From UBA10438 sp964432155 (lineage in GTDB: Bacteria > Bacteroidota > Ignavibacteria > Kapaibacteriales > Kapaibacteriaceae), in NCBI GenBank assembly GCA_964432155.1, contig CAYSMF010000015.1:1-51080 (forward strand): a stretch of 51,080 nucleotides of DNA, in the 5' to 3' direction. Below, piece after piece: positions 37,553-45,608 of the stretch. Position 1 is the stretch's first letter, and every line of letters starts with the position of its first letter. The notes under the pieces were generated by a model, which saw nothing but the letters and a program-made list of their open reading frames with translations, made no database searches and had not been told where the DNA came from. A program made the position numbers and the translations under genes.

Positions 37553-37570
37553 GCCCCGTCGAAGCGAGGC
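37553..37570 (-). other. Hairpin in the kup leader
   Basis: On the minus strand GCCTCG-CTTCGA-CGGGGC forms a six-pair stem with one G-T pair, followed by GTTTCTGTTT. It could be a weak terminator for the upstream DinB gene or a structured 5' end of the kup transcript. Confidence 0.4.
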
Positions 37571-37574
37571 AGCA

Positions 37575-37582
37575 CAAAACTA
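37575..37582 (-). promoter_or_regulatory. Candidate -7 box (TAGTTTTG) for kup
   Basis: On the minus strand TAGTTTTG matches TAnnTTTG. The predicted start of transcription falls at the first bases of the leader hairpin. No TTG at -33 is evident. Confidence 0.35.
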
Positions 37583-37596
37583 TACAGTTGCAGCGT

Positions 37597-38127
37597 TCAT
37601 GCTACGCCGTAGCGCTCGCGCAGGATTCGCATGTGGTGTAGCACGTGTCCGACCACGATCCAGGCAATTGCGCGTGGCGTGAAGATTCCACCGTTTGCGG
37701 TCCCGCGTTGTTGCAAATCCCGATCCGTAAACGAGTCAAGCAGCGCCAGGGTTGATGCGCGGACCGCGGTAAACTCATCCAGCAGGGAAATCAGCGAGCG
37801 CTGGTCGAAGCCAGCGCGATCCACGTAGGCGTTTTCGTCGAAGCCCGGCATTGATTGCTGCTCGCCCCGTGCGATGCAGAGTGCGCGTGTTGCGAAGATG
37901 CGCTCGCAGTCGATGAGGTGTCCGAGCAGCTCAGAGATGCTCCATTTGCCCTCGGCGTACCGAAACTTCGCCTGTTCCGGTGTCAGTCCGCCCAGAACCG
38001 CGCGTACTTCGTCTGCTTGGTTTTGCAGAGCATCGGCAAGGGGGCGTGCAGCCGCCTGTTCGATGTACACGCCATAATAGGCAGGGAATTCTCCGAGGTC
38101 GGGTTGCGTTAGCAGGGTCTGGTTCAT
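37597..38127 (-). CDS. DinB-family protein
   Basis: This 176-residue four-helix-bundle protein of the DinB/YfiT superfamily usually carries a metal site built from three histidines; here His70 in 'ELLGHLIDCERIF' and His161/His165 in 'VGHVLHHMRILRE' fit. Other typical segments are 'FRYAEGKWSISELLGH' and 'FTPRAIAWIVVGH'. Members include thiol-dependent S-transferases for bacillithiol or mycothiol, but many have no known activity. ATG 38127 is chosen over 38166, since the extra residues lack family resemblance. It is divergent from gcdH across 102 bp and 73 bp upstream of kup on the same strand. Confidence 0.85.
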   Translation of the reverse strand: MNQTLLTQPDLGEFPAYYGVYIEQAAARPLADALQNQADEVRAVLGGLTPEQAKFRYAEGKWSISELLGHLIDCERIFATRALCIARGEQQSMPGFDENAYVDRAGFDQRSLISLLDEFTAVRASTLALLDSFTDRDLQQRGTANGGIFTPRAIAWIVVGHVLHHMRILRERYGVA

Positions 38128-38172
38128 GACGGCGAAGCTACAGCAGAGATGCGTGTGGAATCTCATTTACCG

Positions 38173-38180
38173 TAACTTTG
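38173..38180 (+). promoter_or_regulatory. Candidate -7 box (TAACTTTG) for gcdH
   Basis: TAACTTTG matches TAnnTTTG and lies 49 bp before the gcdH ATG in the divergent gap. A weak TGTGG near 38154 is the only candidate for the -33 region. Confidence 0.4.
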
Positions 38181-38229
38181 CGATGCATTTTTTGGAGCCT
38201 GGCTCCGTTCATCAACACCAACCCTGATC

Positions 38230-39396
38230 ATGTTTCAGCACCCTGACTACTATCAGCTCGACGAACTCCTGTCGGATGAAGAGAAGCTTGTTCGCCAGAC
38301 GGTTCGTGACTTCGTCGACAACGAAATCCTGCCAATCATCGAACACAATGCACGTGAAGGCACGTTCCCACTCCATCTCGTGAAGAAGATGGCCGAGATT
38401 GGCCTCTTCGGCATCACGTTGCCACAGGAGTATGGTTGTGCTGGCATGAACTACACCTGCTACGGCCTTGCCATGCAGGAGCTTGAGCGCGGAGATTCGG
38501 GCATTCGCTCGTTTGCTTCGGTGCAGAGCTCGTTGGTGATGTACCCGATCTACACGTACGGATCGGAAGAGCAGAAGCGCAAGTGGTTGCCGAAGCTCGC
38601 TGCAGGCGATGCCATTGGTTGCTTTGGCCTGACCGAGCCGGATGCTGGCTCAAACCCAGCCTCGATGACGACGAATGCAAAGAAGGTCGACGGCGGCTTT
38701 ATTCTCAACGGCGCCAAGATGTGGATCACCAACGGAACGTTGGCAGATGTCGCAGTTGTATGGGCAAAGCTCGATGGTGTTGTTCGTGGCTTCCTCGTTG
38801 AGAAGGGCATGAAGGGCTTTACAGCTCCAGAAATGAAGGGCAAGCACTCGCTTCGTGCATCGGTCACATCCGAGCTTGTGTTCCAGGACGTCTTCATTCC
38901 TGAAGAGAACATTCTCCCGGGTGTTGAGGGTCTGCGCGGCCCATTGTCGTGCCTTACACAGGCGCGGTATGGCATCGCATGGGGCGTCGTAGGTGCCGCA
39001 ATGGCCTGCTACGACTCGTCGCTGAACTATGCAAAGAGCCGTATTGCCTTCGGAAAGCCAATTGCTGGATTCCAGCTGATCCAGGACAAGCTCGTATGGA
39101 TGCTGAACGAGATCACCAAGGCGCAGCTCCTCTGCTGGCGTCTCGGTAAGATCAAGGAGCAGAACACCTTACGTCCACAGCACGTATCGCTTGCAAAGCG
39201 AAATAACTGCGAAATGGCTCTCACAATTGCACGTATGAGCCGCGAAATTCACGGCGCAAACGGCATTTTGGACGAATACCCAGTCATGCGCCATGCGGCA
39301 AACCTCGAGTCGGTAAAGACCTACGAGGGCACGCACGAAATGCACACGCTGATTATTGGGCAGGATATCACCGGTATCGGAGCATTCGCCCCATGA
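38230..39396 (+). CDS. gcdH: Glutaryl-CoA dehydrogenase
   Basis: This FAD enzyme oxidises and decarboxylates glutaryl-CoA to crotonyl-CoA at the end of lysine, hydroxylysine and tryptophan breakdown. The 388-residue sequence follows GCDH closely: 'IRSFASVQSSLVMYPIYTYG', 'GCFGLTEPDAGSNPASM', 'KHSLRASVTSELVF', 'QARYGIAWGVVGAAM', 'AKRNNCEMAL' and 'TYEGTHEMHTLIIGQDITGI'. The catalytic base is Glu366 in YEGTHE. Arg93 matches the arginine that in GCDH binds the substrate's distal carboxylate, favouring glutaryl-CoA over a simple acyl-CoA. It appears as a single-gene unit: divergent from the DinB gene and followed by hairpins. Confidence 0.93.
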   Translation: MFQHPDYYQLDELLSDEEKLVRQTVRDFVDNEILPIIEHNAREGTFPLHLVKKMAEIGLFGITLPQEYGCAGMNYTCYGLAMQELERGDSGIRSFASVQSSLVMYPIYTYGSEEQKRKWLPKLAAGDAIGCFGLTEPDAGSNPASMTTNAKKVDGGFILNGAKMWITNGTLADVAVVWAKLDGVVRGFLVEKGMKGFTAPEMKGKHSLRASVTSELVFQDVFIPEENILPGVEGLRGPLSCLTQARYGIAWGVVGAAMACYDSSLNYAKSRIAFGKPIAGFQLIQDKLVWMLNEITKAQLLCWRLGKIKEQNTLRPQHVSLAKRNNCEMALTIARMSREIHGANGILDEYPVMRHAANLESVKTYEGTHEMHTLIIGQDITGIGAFAP

Positions 39397-39404
39397 TTTC
39401 AGCG

Positions 39405-39427
39405 TCCACAGGGAACGTCCCTGTGGA
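39405..39427. terminator. Perfect 10-bp hairpin after gcdH
   Basis: TCCACAGGGA (39405-39414) pairs completely with TCCCTGTGGA (39418-39427) around ACG. It lies 8 bp after the gcdH stop. It has no T tract on the plus strand but is preceded by TTTT-like bases on the minus strand, so the termination role is tentative. Confidence 0.5.
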
Positions 39428-39436
39428 AAAGTTGCT

Positions 39437-39444
39437 TATATTTG
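39437..39444 (+). promoter_or_regulatory. Candidate -7 box (TATATTTG) for the rimP operon
   Basis: TATATTTG matches TAnnTTTG and lies between two hairpins upstream of rimP. A transcript starting ~5 bases after it would begin with the second hairpin and have a ~70-base leader. Confidence 0.4.
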
Positions 39445-39455
39445 GATTCGGTCGA

Positions 39456-39490
39456 AAGGGTGGGCTCGCGAGCCCACTTTTCGTTTCTGG
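39456..39490 (+). terminator. Strong hairpin with T-rich tail upstream of rimP
   Basis: GTGGGCT (39460-39466) pairs with AGCCCAC (39471-39477) around CGCG; flanking AAGG and TTTT extend the stem. CGTTTCTGG follows. It could terminate gcdH, or, if the box at 39437 is the promoter, attenuate the rimP-rpsO operon. Confidence 0.6.
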
Positions 39491-39518
39491 TTATTGACGA
39501 CGATTTCTGCGGAGTTGT

Positions 39519-39983
39519 ATGAAGGAGACCCTTCCGGATCGGATCCGGACGATGATCGAGGACGTATGTGCCGAGGTCGGGGTCGTTCTCATCGACGTCG
39601 TAGTTCGTGGTCAGGCCCGTCAGCTCGTGTTGGATATTATGCTGGACGCTCCAGCTGGTATCACGCATGAGCACTGTCGAGCGGTCAGCCGCGCACTTGA
39701 TGAGCGGTTGGAGAATGACGAATTCGCCGGCCGCCTTCGGGCGGTCGATGTGTCTTCGCCAGGAGCCGAGGCTCCGGTGAAGTTTCTATGGCAACTGACG
39801 AAACATGTTGGCAGAACGGTGCGCGTGGTGCACACTGATGGAACGGTGATTCAGGGCACGCTCTTGCGTGCAGATGATCAGGGCCTCGACGTTCAGCCAG
39901 CGCAACAAAAAAAGGAATCCAAGCCACCGGTATCGCTTCACGCGGTTGATATCGCAGAGGCTCGGGTGGTGATAACGTTCTAG
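39519..39983 (+). CDS. rimP: Ribosome maturation factor RimP
   Basis: RimP helps assemble the 30S subunit. The 154-residue protein has the N-terminal alpha/beta domain ('LIDVVVRGQARQLVLDIML', 'ITHEHCRAVSRALDERLEND') and the SH3-like C-terminal domain ('GRTVRVVHTDGTVIQGTLL'). The middle 'VDVSSPGAEAPVKFLWQLTKHVGR' is given by its ends VDVSSPGAE and HVGR and matches the 'SPG..RPL' motif loosely, with 'PGAEAPVK' in place of the usual 'PGLDRPL'. GGAG stands just upstream of ATG 39519. It is first of the classical rimP-nusA-infB cluster; nusA starts nine bases later. Confidence 0.92.
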   Translation: MKETLPDRIRTMIEDVCAEVGVVLIDVVVRGQARQLVLDIMLDAPAGITHEHCRAVSRALDERLENDEFAGRLRAVDVSSPGAEAPVKFLWQLTKHVGRTVRVVHTDGTVIQGTLLRADDQGLDVQPAQQKKESKPPVSLHAVDIAEARVVITF

Positions 39984-39992
39984 GACGACATC

Positions 39993-41456
39993 ATGGCACG
40001 CCGTAAGGTAAAGCAACAGATCGACAACAAGAAGCTCATCATCGAGGCCTTCAATGAGATGGCCCGTGAGAAGAGTATTGATCGCGACCTCCTGCAGGGC
40101 ATTGTTGAAGAAACATTGTCGGCGATGGTGAAGAAGAAGTATGGCTTGGAAGCCAACTTCGACATCATTGTAAACATGGAGAAGGGTGACATCGAAATCT
40201 ATCTCATGCGCGAAATCGTCGAAGAGGTAGAGAACCCTGAGACGCAGATTTCAGCGGAAGAAGTGCGCGAACAAACAGGTGACGAGCCAGAGATCGGCGA
40301 TGAGCACATCGAGGAAATCACACTCGAGAACATCGCAGACTCGTTTGGTCGTCGCTTGATTGCACAAGCAATTCAGAATCTCAACCAGCGCATTCGCGAC
40401 GTTGAGAAGGACAACATCTACGAAGAGTACGCCAAGCGTGTTGGCGAGGTGATTATCGGCGAAATCTATCAGGTTCGTCCGAACAACATCCTCGTGATGC
40501 ACAACAAGGTTGAGATGCGTCTTCCACGTGAAGAGCAGATCCCGACAGAGCGTCTCAAGAAGAACCAGCAAGTAAAGGCCATCCTCAAGGAAGTGCGTCG
40601 CTCTGGCGGTGCAACAGGACTTCCGGATCTCATTCTTTCGCGCGCCGATGACTCGTTCATGGCACGCCTGTTTGAGCAGGAAATTCCTGAGATCTACGAC
40701 GGCATCATCGAGATCCGTGCTATCGCACGTGAACCAGGTGAGCGCGCGAAGGTTGCGGTAACATCATTCGACGAGCGTGTGGACCCAGTGGGTGCGTGCG
40801 TTGGTATGAAGGGTATCCGTATTCACTCGATCGTCCGTGAGCTTGGCAACGAGAACATCGACATCATCGAATTCACCGACGACGCTCGTCTGTTCATCGC
40901 TCGCGCATTGTCGCCAGCGAAGGTGCGCGACGTGCAGATCTCCGATGACGGACGTCAGGCAACAGTTGTGGTGCCAGACGATCAGGTATCGCTTGCTATC
41001 GGTAAGCAGGGTCAGAACGTGCGTCTTGCATCGAAGCTGACCGGATACTCGTTGTCGCTCGTGAAGGAAGGTGCGGAAGATATCGAGCTTGTTGAGTTCC
41101 GCGACGAAATCGGTCGCGACATCTTCGAGCAACTCGTGCGTGCTGGCATTGAAACAGCTCGTGAGTTCCTCGAAGCAGATCCAACAGTGCTTCTGCAGAT
41201 CATCCCGAAGGAAAAGATTGTACGCATCCGTACGATCATGATGGAAGAATTCGAAGAACGCGAAGACCAATCATATCTCGTAGCACTCGACGAAGCAGCA
41301 GCTGCACTCGAGCGTGGTGAGACGTCGGATGGTCAGAGCGATGATATCGCAGAATCGTACGCTGAGGATACACCAGAGGTGTACGAACAAGAACTCGCCG
41401 ACGAGGGTGAAGCAGAAGAAGCTTCAACAGACGGCGATGAACAGGTAGAGGATTAA
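39993..41456 (+). CDS. nusA: Transcription termination/antitermination factor NusA
   Basis: NusA binds RNA polymerase and nascent RNA to control pausing, termination and antitermination. The 487-residue protein has the N-terminal polymerase-binding domain (~1-125), an S1 domain ('GEVIIGEIYQVRPNNILVMH', ~150-220), and two KH domains ('DPVGACVGMKGIRIHSIVRE' and 'VSLAIGKQGQNVRLASKLTG'). The C-terminal acidic repeats of E. coli NusA are absent; instead the last ~60 residues are a strongly acidic tail rich in Glu, Asp, Ser and Ala. The N domain also carries an extra acidic stretch near 80-105. It is 9 bp after rimP and 11 bp before infB. Confidence 0.95.
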   Translation: MARRKVKQQIDNKKLIIEAFNEMAREKSIDRDLLQGIVEETLSAMVKKKYGLEANFDIIVNMEKGDIEIYLMREIVEEVENPETQISAEEVREQTGDEPEIGDEHIEEITLENIADSFGRRLIAQAIQNLNQRIRDVEKDNIYEEYAKRVGEVIIGEIYQVRPNNILVMHNKVEMRLPREEQIPTERLKKNQQVKAILKEVRRSGGATGLPDLILSRADDSFMARLFEQEIPEIYDGIIEIRAIAREPGERAKVAVTSFDERVDPVGACVGMKGIRIHSIVRELGNENIDIIEFTDDARLFIARALSPAKVRDVQISDDGRQATVVVPDDQVSLAIGKQGQNVRLASKLTGYSLSLVKEGAEDIELVEFRDEIGRDIFEQLVRAGIETAREFLEADPTVLLQIIPKEKIVRIRTIMMEEFEEREDQSYLVALDEAAAALERGETSDGQSDDIAESYAEDTPEVYEQELADEGEAEEASTDGDEQVED

Positions 41457-41467
41457 GCGAAGGACGT

Positions 41468-44400
41468 ATGGCAGGTTCCGCCGGAAATAAGCTCTTCAAG
41501 GTCGCAAGTCAGATCAACATCGGTCGTGACGCGATCGTGGAATACCTTGCATCGAAGGGTCATAAGATCGATAACAAGGCTACCACGGTGCTCACCGATG
41601 AGCAGACTGATCTCGTGATCGAGAAGTTTGCCAAGGAGCTCAAGACAGCGCAAAAGCAGCGCGAGAAGGTTCAGCGTCAGCAACAAGTACGCAAGACCCA
41701 TCTCGAGCAGGGCAGTGCTGTATCGATCGATACCATCGCTGAAGCGCACGAGCGCGAACGCGAGATCGAAGAGCGACTCGAGCGTCCAACAGAGACGCAA
41801 CCCGAGGCACCAAGTGCCGAGGTTGAAACACCACATGTGGAACCCGTCGTTGAGCAAGCACCCGCTCCGGCGCCCGTTGTCGAACCTGAGCCTGCGCAAG
41901 TAGAGCCAGAACCGCAACCGGCTGGTCCGGCCGTTGGTCAGGTGATCGACGTTGCCGCGATCAAGGCCAAGGAAGAGGCTGCTGCAAAGGCACTTGAGCT
42001 TGCGAAGAAAGCGCTCAAGACAGGCAAGGCTCCGGTAGCAAAGGCAGCAACGCCAGCGCCAGAACCTCCTGCTCCTGCCCCAGCTGCGGAAGCACCCCAA
42101 GAACCAGCTGCACCTGCTGCTGATGTTGTTGCGCAACCAACCGAACCGGTGGCTGACAAGCCAGCAGGTGAAGAAGCGCAACCAACAACAGAAGAAGGTG
42201 GTGCAGACAGCGATGAAAAGAAGGGGAAGCGCCGTCGCAAGGGCGTGATTGAAGTTGAATACAATCCGTCAGGATCAACGCAGCTGCGTGGCTTGACGGT
42301 TATCGGCAAGATTGATCTCGCACCAAAGGCACCCCCACGTCCGAAGCGTCAAGAACGTCCGGCAGGTGGTGGTGGACGCGACGGTGGACAGCGCGGAGCA
42401 ATTGGCGACGCGTTGGCTGCACGCGGACGTGGTCCGGGACAAGGTGGAGCGGCTGGCGGCGGCGGATATGCCGGCGGTGGCCCTGCACGTCGTAACGATG
42501 GACCTTCCTTCGGACCAAATGCACCGGCAGGTGGCGCGAAGAAGGACGACAAGAAAAAGAAGAAGACCGGCGCCAAGGGAATGCGCACACAGGTGTCCGA
42601 CTCGGACGTCACACGCGCAATCCGTCAGACGTTGAGCGGCATGGAAGTGAACCCTACGGGTGGCCGTGCGAAGCTCCGTCAGCGCAAGCGTATGGAACGC
42701 GAGGAGAAGGAAGCCATTCGTCAAGAGGAGCTCGCACGCGAGGGTACAATCCTTCGCTTGTCGGAGTTCGTGACAACGGCTGACCTTGCGAACCTGATGC
42801 GCGTAACGGCATCGGACATCATCATGAAGTGTATGAGTCTCGGTTTGATGGTATCCATCAACCAACGACTCGACAAGGACACGATTACTCTGATCGCGTC
42901 GGACTACGGATTCGAAGTTGAGTTCCTTGATGATCAGGCAGAGCAAGAGGTGCAAGAAGAAGAAGATGCACCAGAGACGCTGCAGCCGCGTTCGCCAATC
43001 GTGACCATCATGGGTCACGTTGACCACGGTAAGACATCGTTGCTCGACTACATCCGTAATGCGAACGTGGTAGCCGGCGAAGCCGGTGGTATCACACAGC
43101 ACATCGGTGCGTATCGCGTAGAGACGGCATCAGGACGGAAGATTACCTTCCTCGATACTCCTGGTCACGAAGCGTTCACAGCTATGCGTGCACGTGGTGC
43201 ACAAGTCACCGACATTGTGGTGCTTGTGGTTGCCGCTGACGATAGCGTGATGCCTCAGACGATCGAAGCTATTTCGCACGCACAAGCTGCGAACGTGCCA
43301 ATCGTTGTTGCGATCAACAAGTGTGATCGTCCGGAAGCAAACCCAGATCGTATTCGTCAGCAGCTCGCCGATCACGGCGTGCTCGTCGAAGACTGGGGTG
43401 GCAAGTTCCAGGTCGCTGAAATTTCCGCAAAGCAAGGAACGAATGTTCCGCAACTCCTCGAAAAGATCCTCCTCGAAGCAGACCTCCTCGAACTCAAGGC
43501 GAATGCAGATCGCACAGCACGTGCTGCGGTGATTGAAGCGCACGTTGATAAGGGGCGCGGTAACGTTGTTACGGTTATCGTGCAAAAGGGTACGCTCAAC
43601 GTCGGCGACATCTTCGTCTGCGGTCAGTTCGCTGGTCGTGTACGAGCAATGTTCGACGAACGCGGACACCGCATGGAATCGGCTGGACCATCGATGCCAG
43701 CACAGGTTACCGGTTTCGATGGATTGCCGAATGCTGGCGATATCCTCATGGAAATGGAAACAGATGCTGAAGCACGCGAGGTCGCAACACGACGTCAGCA
43801 GCTTCGCCGCGAACAGCAGTTCCGCGGTATGCGTCACATGACACTCGACGATATCTCGGCGCAGATTCAACAGGGTGGCGTGAAGGAACTTCGCCTCATC
43901 GTTCGCGCAGACGTGAGCGGTTCGGTGGAAGCTCTCTCCGACTCGTTGCAGAAGCTCTCAACAGCAGAAGTCAAGGTTCGCATCATCTTCAAGGCGGTCG
44001 GTGCGATCACCGAAAGCGACATCATGCTTGCGTCGGCATCCGACGCCGTGATTGTTGGCTTCCAGGTGAATACGTCGCCAGCAGCTCGCAAGGTTGCCGA
44101 AGCTGAAAACGTCGACGTACGTCTCTACTCGATTATCTACGACTGTATCAACGAAGTGCAGCTTGCACTCGAAGGTATGCTCACGCCGGATATCAAGGAA
44201 GAGATCACATCGTCGGTGGAAGTACGTGCGATCTTCAAGATCAGCAAGCTTGGAACGATCGCCGGTTGCTACGTGCAAACAGGCAAGATCACGCGCAACG
44301 ACAAGGTGCGCGTACTCCGAGATGGATTCGAAATCTATAAGGGCACCCTTGCATCGCTCAAGCGTATCAAGGATGACGTGCGTGAAGTTGATGCCGGCTA

Positions 44401-44497
44401 CGAGTGCGGTATCGGCCTTCAGAGCTACAACGACCTTGAGGTTGGCGATATCATCGAGGGCTACAAGACCATCGAAGTCAAACGGAAGTTGTCGTAA
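41468..44497 (+). CDS. infB: Translation initiation factor IF-2
   Basis: IF-2 is the GTPase that brings initiator tRNA to the ribosome. At 1009 residues it is on the long side. An IF2_N-type start ('FKVASQINIGRDAIVEYLAS') is followed by a ~370-residue unstructured linker: first Glu/Gln/Ala/Pro-rich, then Gly/Arg-rich ('GGGGRDGGQRGA', 'GPGQGGAAGGGGYAGGG'). A second IF2_N-type domain precedes the G domain, which has 'GHVDHGKTS' (from residue 516), 'DTPGHEAF' and 'NKCDRPEAN'. Domains II-IV complete the protein. AAGGA lies four bases before ATG 41468. rbfA starts three bases after the stop. Confidence 0.96.
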   Translation: MAGSAGNKLFKVASQINIGRDAIVEYLASKGHKIDNKATTVLTDEQTDLVIEKFAKELKTAQKQREKVQRQQQVRKTHLEQGSAVSIDTIAEAHEREREIEERLERPTETQPEAPSAEVETPHVEPVVEQAPAPAPVVEPEPAQVEPEPQPAGPAVGQVIDVAAIKAKEEAAAKALELAKKALKTGKAPVAKAATPAPEPPAPAPAAEAPQEPAAPAADVVAQPTEPVADKPAGEEAQPTTEEGGADSDEKKGKRRRKGVIEVEYNPSGSTQLRGLTVIGKIDLAPKAPPRPKRQERPAGGGGRDGGQRGAIGDALAARGRGPGQGGAAGGGGYAGGGPARRNDGPSFGPNAPAGGAKKDDKKKKKTGAKGMRTQVSDSDVTRAIRQTLSGMEVNPTGGRAKLRQRKRMEREEKEAIRQEELAREGTILRLSEFVTTADLANLMRVTASDIIMKCMSLGLMVSINQRLDKDTITLIASDYGFEVEFLDDQAEQEVQEEEDAPETLQPRSPIVTIMGHVDHGKTSLLDYIRNANVVAGEAGGITQHIGAYRVETASGRKITFLDTPGHEAFTAMRARGAQVTDIVVLVVAADDSVMPQTIEAISHAQAANVPIVVAINKCDRPEANPDRIRQQLADHGVLVEDWGGKFQVAEISAKQGTNVPQLLEKILLEADLLELKANADRTARAAVIEAHVDKGRGNVVTVIVQKGTLNVGDIFVCGQFAGRVRAMFDERGHRMESAGPSMPAQVTGFDGLPNAGDILMEMETDAEAREVATRRQQLRREQQFRGMRHMTLDDISAQIQQGGVKELRLIVRADVSGSVEALSDSLQKLSTAEVKVRIIFKAVGAITESDIMLASASDAVIVGFQVNTSPAARKVAEAENVDVRLYSIIYDCINEVQLALEGMLTPDIKEEITSSVEVRAIFKISKLGTIAGCYVQTGKITRNDKVRVLRDGFEIYKGTLASLKRIKDDVREVDAGYECGIGLQSYNDLEVGDIIEGYKTIEVKRKLS

Positions 44498-44500
44498 GCC

Positions 44501-44881
44501 GTGTCGATTCGTACAGAACGCGTCTCCGGTGAAATCCAGAAAGCCCTGGCTACACCGCTTCGATCAATCTCGGAAGAGATTGGTGCAGGCTTTATTACGG
44601 TAACGGAAGTACGCTTGTCGCCCGACCTTCAGCTTGCTCGTGTGTACCTGAGCGTGTTTGGTGGTAAACGAACACCAGCAGACGTTCTCACGCACATTGA
44701 AGAGCACGAGGCCGGACGGTTGCGCCACTTCATCTCGAAGGCGGTGCGACTGCGATTTGTTCCGCAACTGCGATTCTACATTGACGACTCGCTCGATCGT
44801 GCAAATCGAATCGAAGCGATTCTCGATAGTGTGAAGCCGAAGGATGGTAGCTGGGAACACGGTGATAGTGATGGTGAATGA
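44501..44881 (+). CDS. rbfA: Ribosome-binding factor A
   Basis: RbfA is a cold-shock and 30S maturation factor that binds near the 5' end of 16S rRNA. The 126-residue KH-like protein shows 'RVSGEIQKALATPL', 'ITVTEVRLSPDLQLARVYLS' and 'LRFVPQLRFYIDDSLDRANR' with a typical C-terminal 'I.ALLD'-like helix ('IEAILDSVKP'). Start is GTG 44501, three bases after infB, because no ATG lies near the first helix. The 3' end overlaps truB by 11 bases. Confidence 0.93.
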   Translation: MSIRTERVSGEIQKALATPLRSISEEIGAGFITVTEVRLSPDLQLARVYLSVFGGKRTPADVLTHIEEHEAGRLRHFISKAVRLRFVPQLRFYIDDSLDRANRIEAILDSVKPKDGSWEHGDSDGE

Positions 44882-45608
44882 TCGACCACGGTTGACACGT
44901 TCATCGCTCGGATCGATCGACCAGTGGCTGGAAGCAGCCCGAACGGACGGTGCGATCGCGCTCATTGACAAAGAAGAAGACTGGACGTCGTTCGATTGCG
45001 TTGCTAAGCTTCGTAATCGAACACGCGTAAAACGTGTCGGACATGCCGGAACACTGGATCCACTTGCAACAGGGTTGCTCGTGATCTGCTTCGGCAAGGC
45101 AACGAAGGATATCGCCTTCTTGCAGGATGACGATAAGACGTACGATGTCGAGTTCCGCTTCGGCGCACGATCAACAACAGATGACCGTGCCGGAGAAATC
45201 ACCGAGACAGCCGACGTAACTCCATGCACAGAAGAGCAGGTAGTTTCTGCACTCCGTTCCTTCGAAGGGACAATACAGCAGACGCCCCCTGACTACAGCG
45301 CGATTCGTCATCAGGGTCGCCGTCAGTACGATCTTGCTCGCGAAGGCAAGGAGTTCACGCCGAAGACACGCACCGTGCGCATTGATCCTATCACGAACGT
45401 CGAGTTCGAGTGGCCGTTTGTTCGCTGCACGATCTCATGCTCGAAGGGAACATACATTCGCTCTATCGCACGCGATTGTGGTGAGATCCTTGGCTGTGGT
45501 GCCTACGTGACGAAGCTACGTCGAACACGGAGCGGTGGATTCACAGTCGATGATGCATGCACCGTTGGCGAAGTGATCGACGCACTGCCGCAAGGAGTGA
45601 CAGTATGA
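44871..45608 (+). CDS. truB: tRNA pseudouridine(55) synthase
   Basis: TruB makes pseudouridine 55 in the T loop of tRNAs. The 245-residue protein has the catalytic Asp63 in 'GHAGTLDPLATGLLVIC', with 'KEEDWTSFDCVAKLR' before it, 'QTPPDYSAIRHQGRRQYDLA' in the middle and 'CSKGTYIRSIARDCGEILG' near 190. It lacks the C-terminal PUA domain of the E. coli enzyme, as is common outside Proteobacteria. ATG 44871 overlaps the rbfA end by 11 bases; earlier starts lie deeper in rbfA. Its stop overlaps the ribF start (ATGA, 45605-45608). Confidence 0.94.
   Translation: MVNDRPRLTRSSLGSIDQWLEAARTDGAIALIDKEEDWTSFDCVAKLRNRTRVKRVGHAGTLDPLATGLLVICFGKATKDIAFLQDDDKTYDVEFRFGARSTTDDRAGEITETADVTPCTEEQVVSALRSFEGTIQQTPPDYSAIRHQGRRQYDLAREGKEFTPKTRTVRIDPITNVEFEWPFVRCTISCSKGTYIRSIARDCGEILGCGAYVTKLRRTRSGGFTVDDACTVGEVIDALPQGVTV

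Noticed and set aside
37524..37596. c-di-AMP (ydaO) riboswitch before kup
   Set aside because: The gap is only 73 bp, too short for this large RNA, and no conserved core was seen.
39422..39430. DnaA-box-like TTTTCCACA (minus strand)
   Set aside because: Single match inside a hairpin arm, with no second box, AT-rich stretch or dnaA/dnaN gene; no sign of an origin.
42349..42612. Pro/Ala/Arg-rich minus frame opposite the infB linker
   Set aside because: It is a reverse reading of the Gly/Arg-rich low-complexity linker of IF-2.
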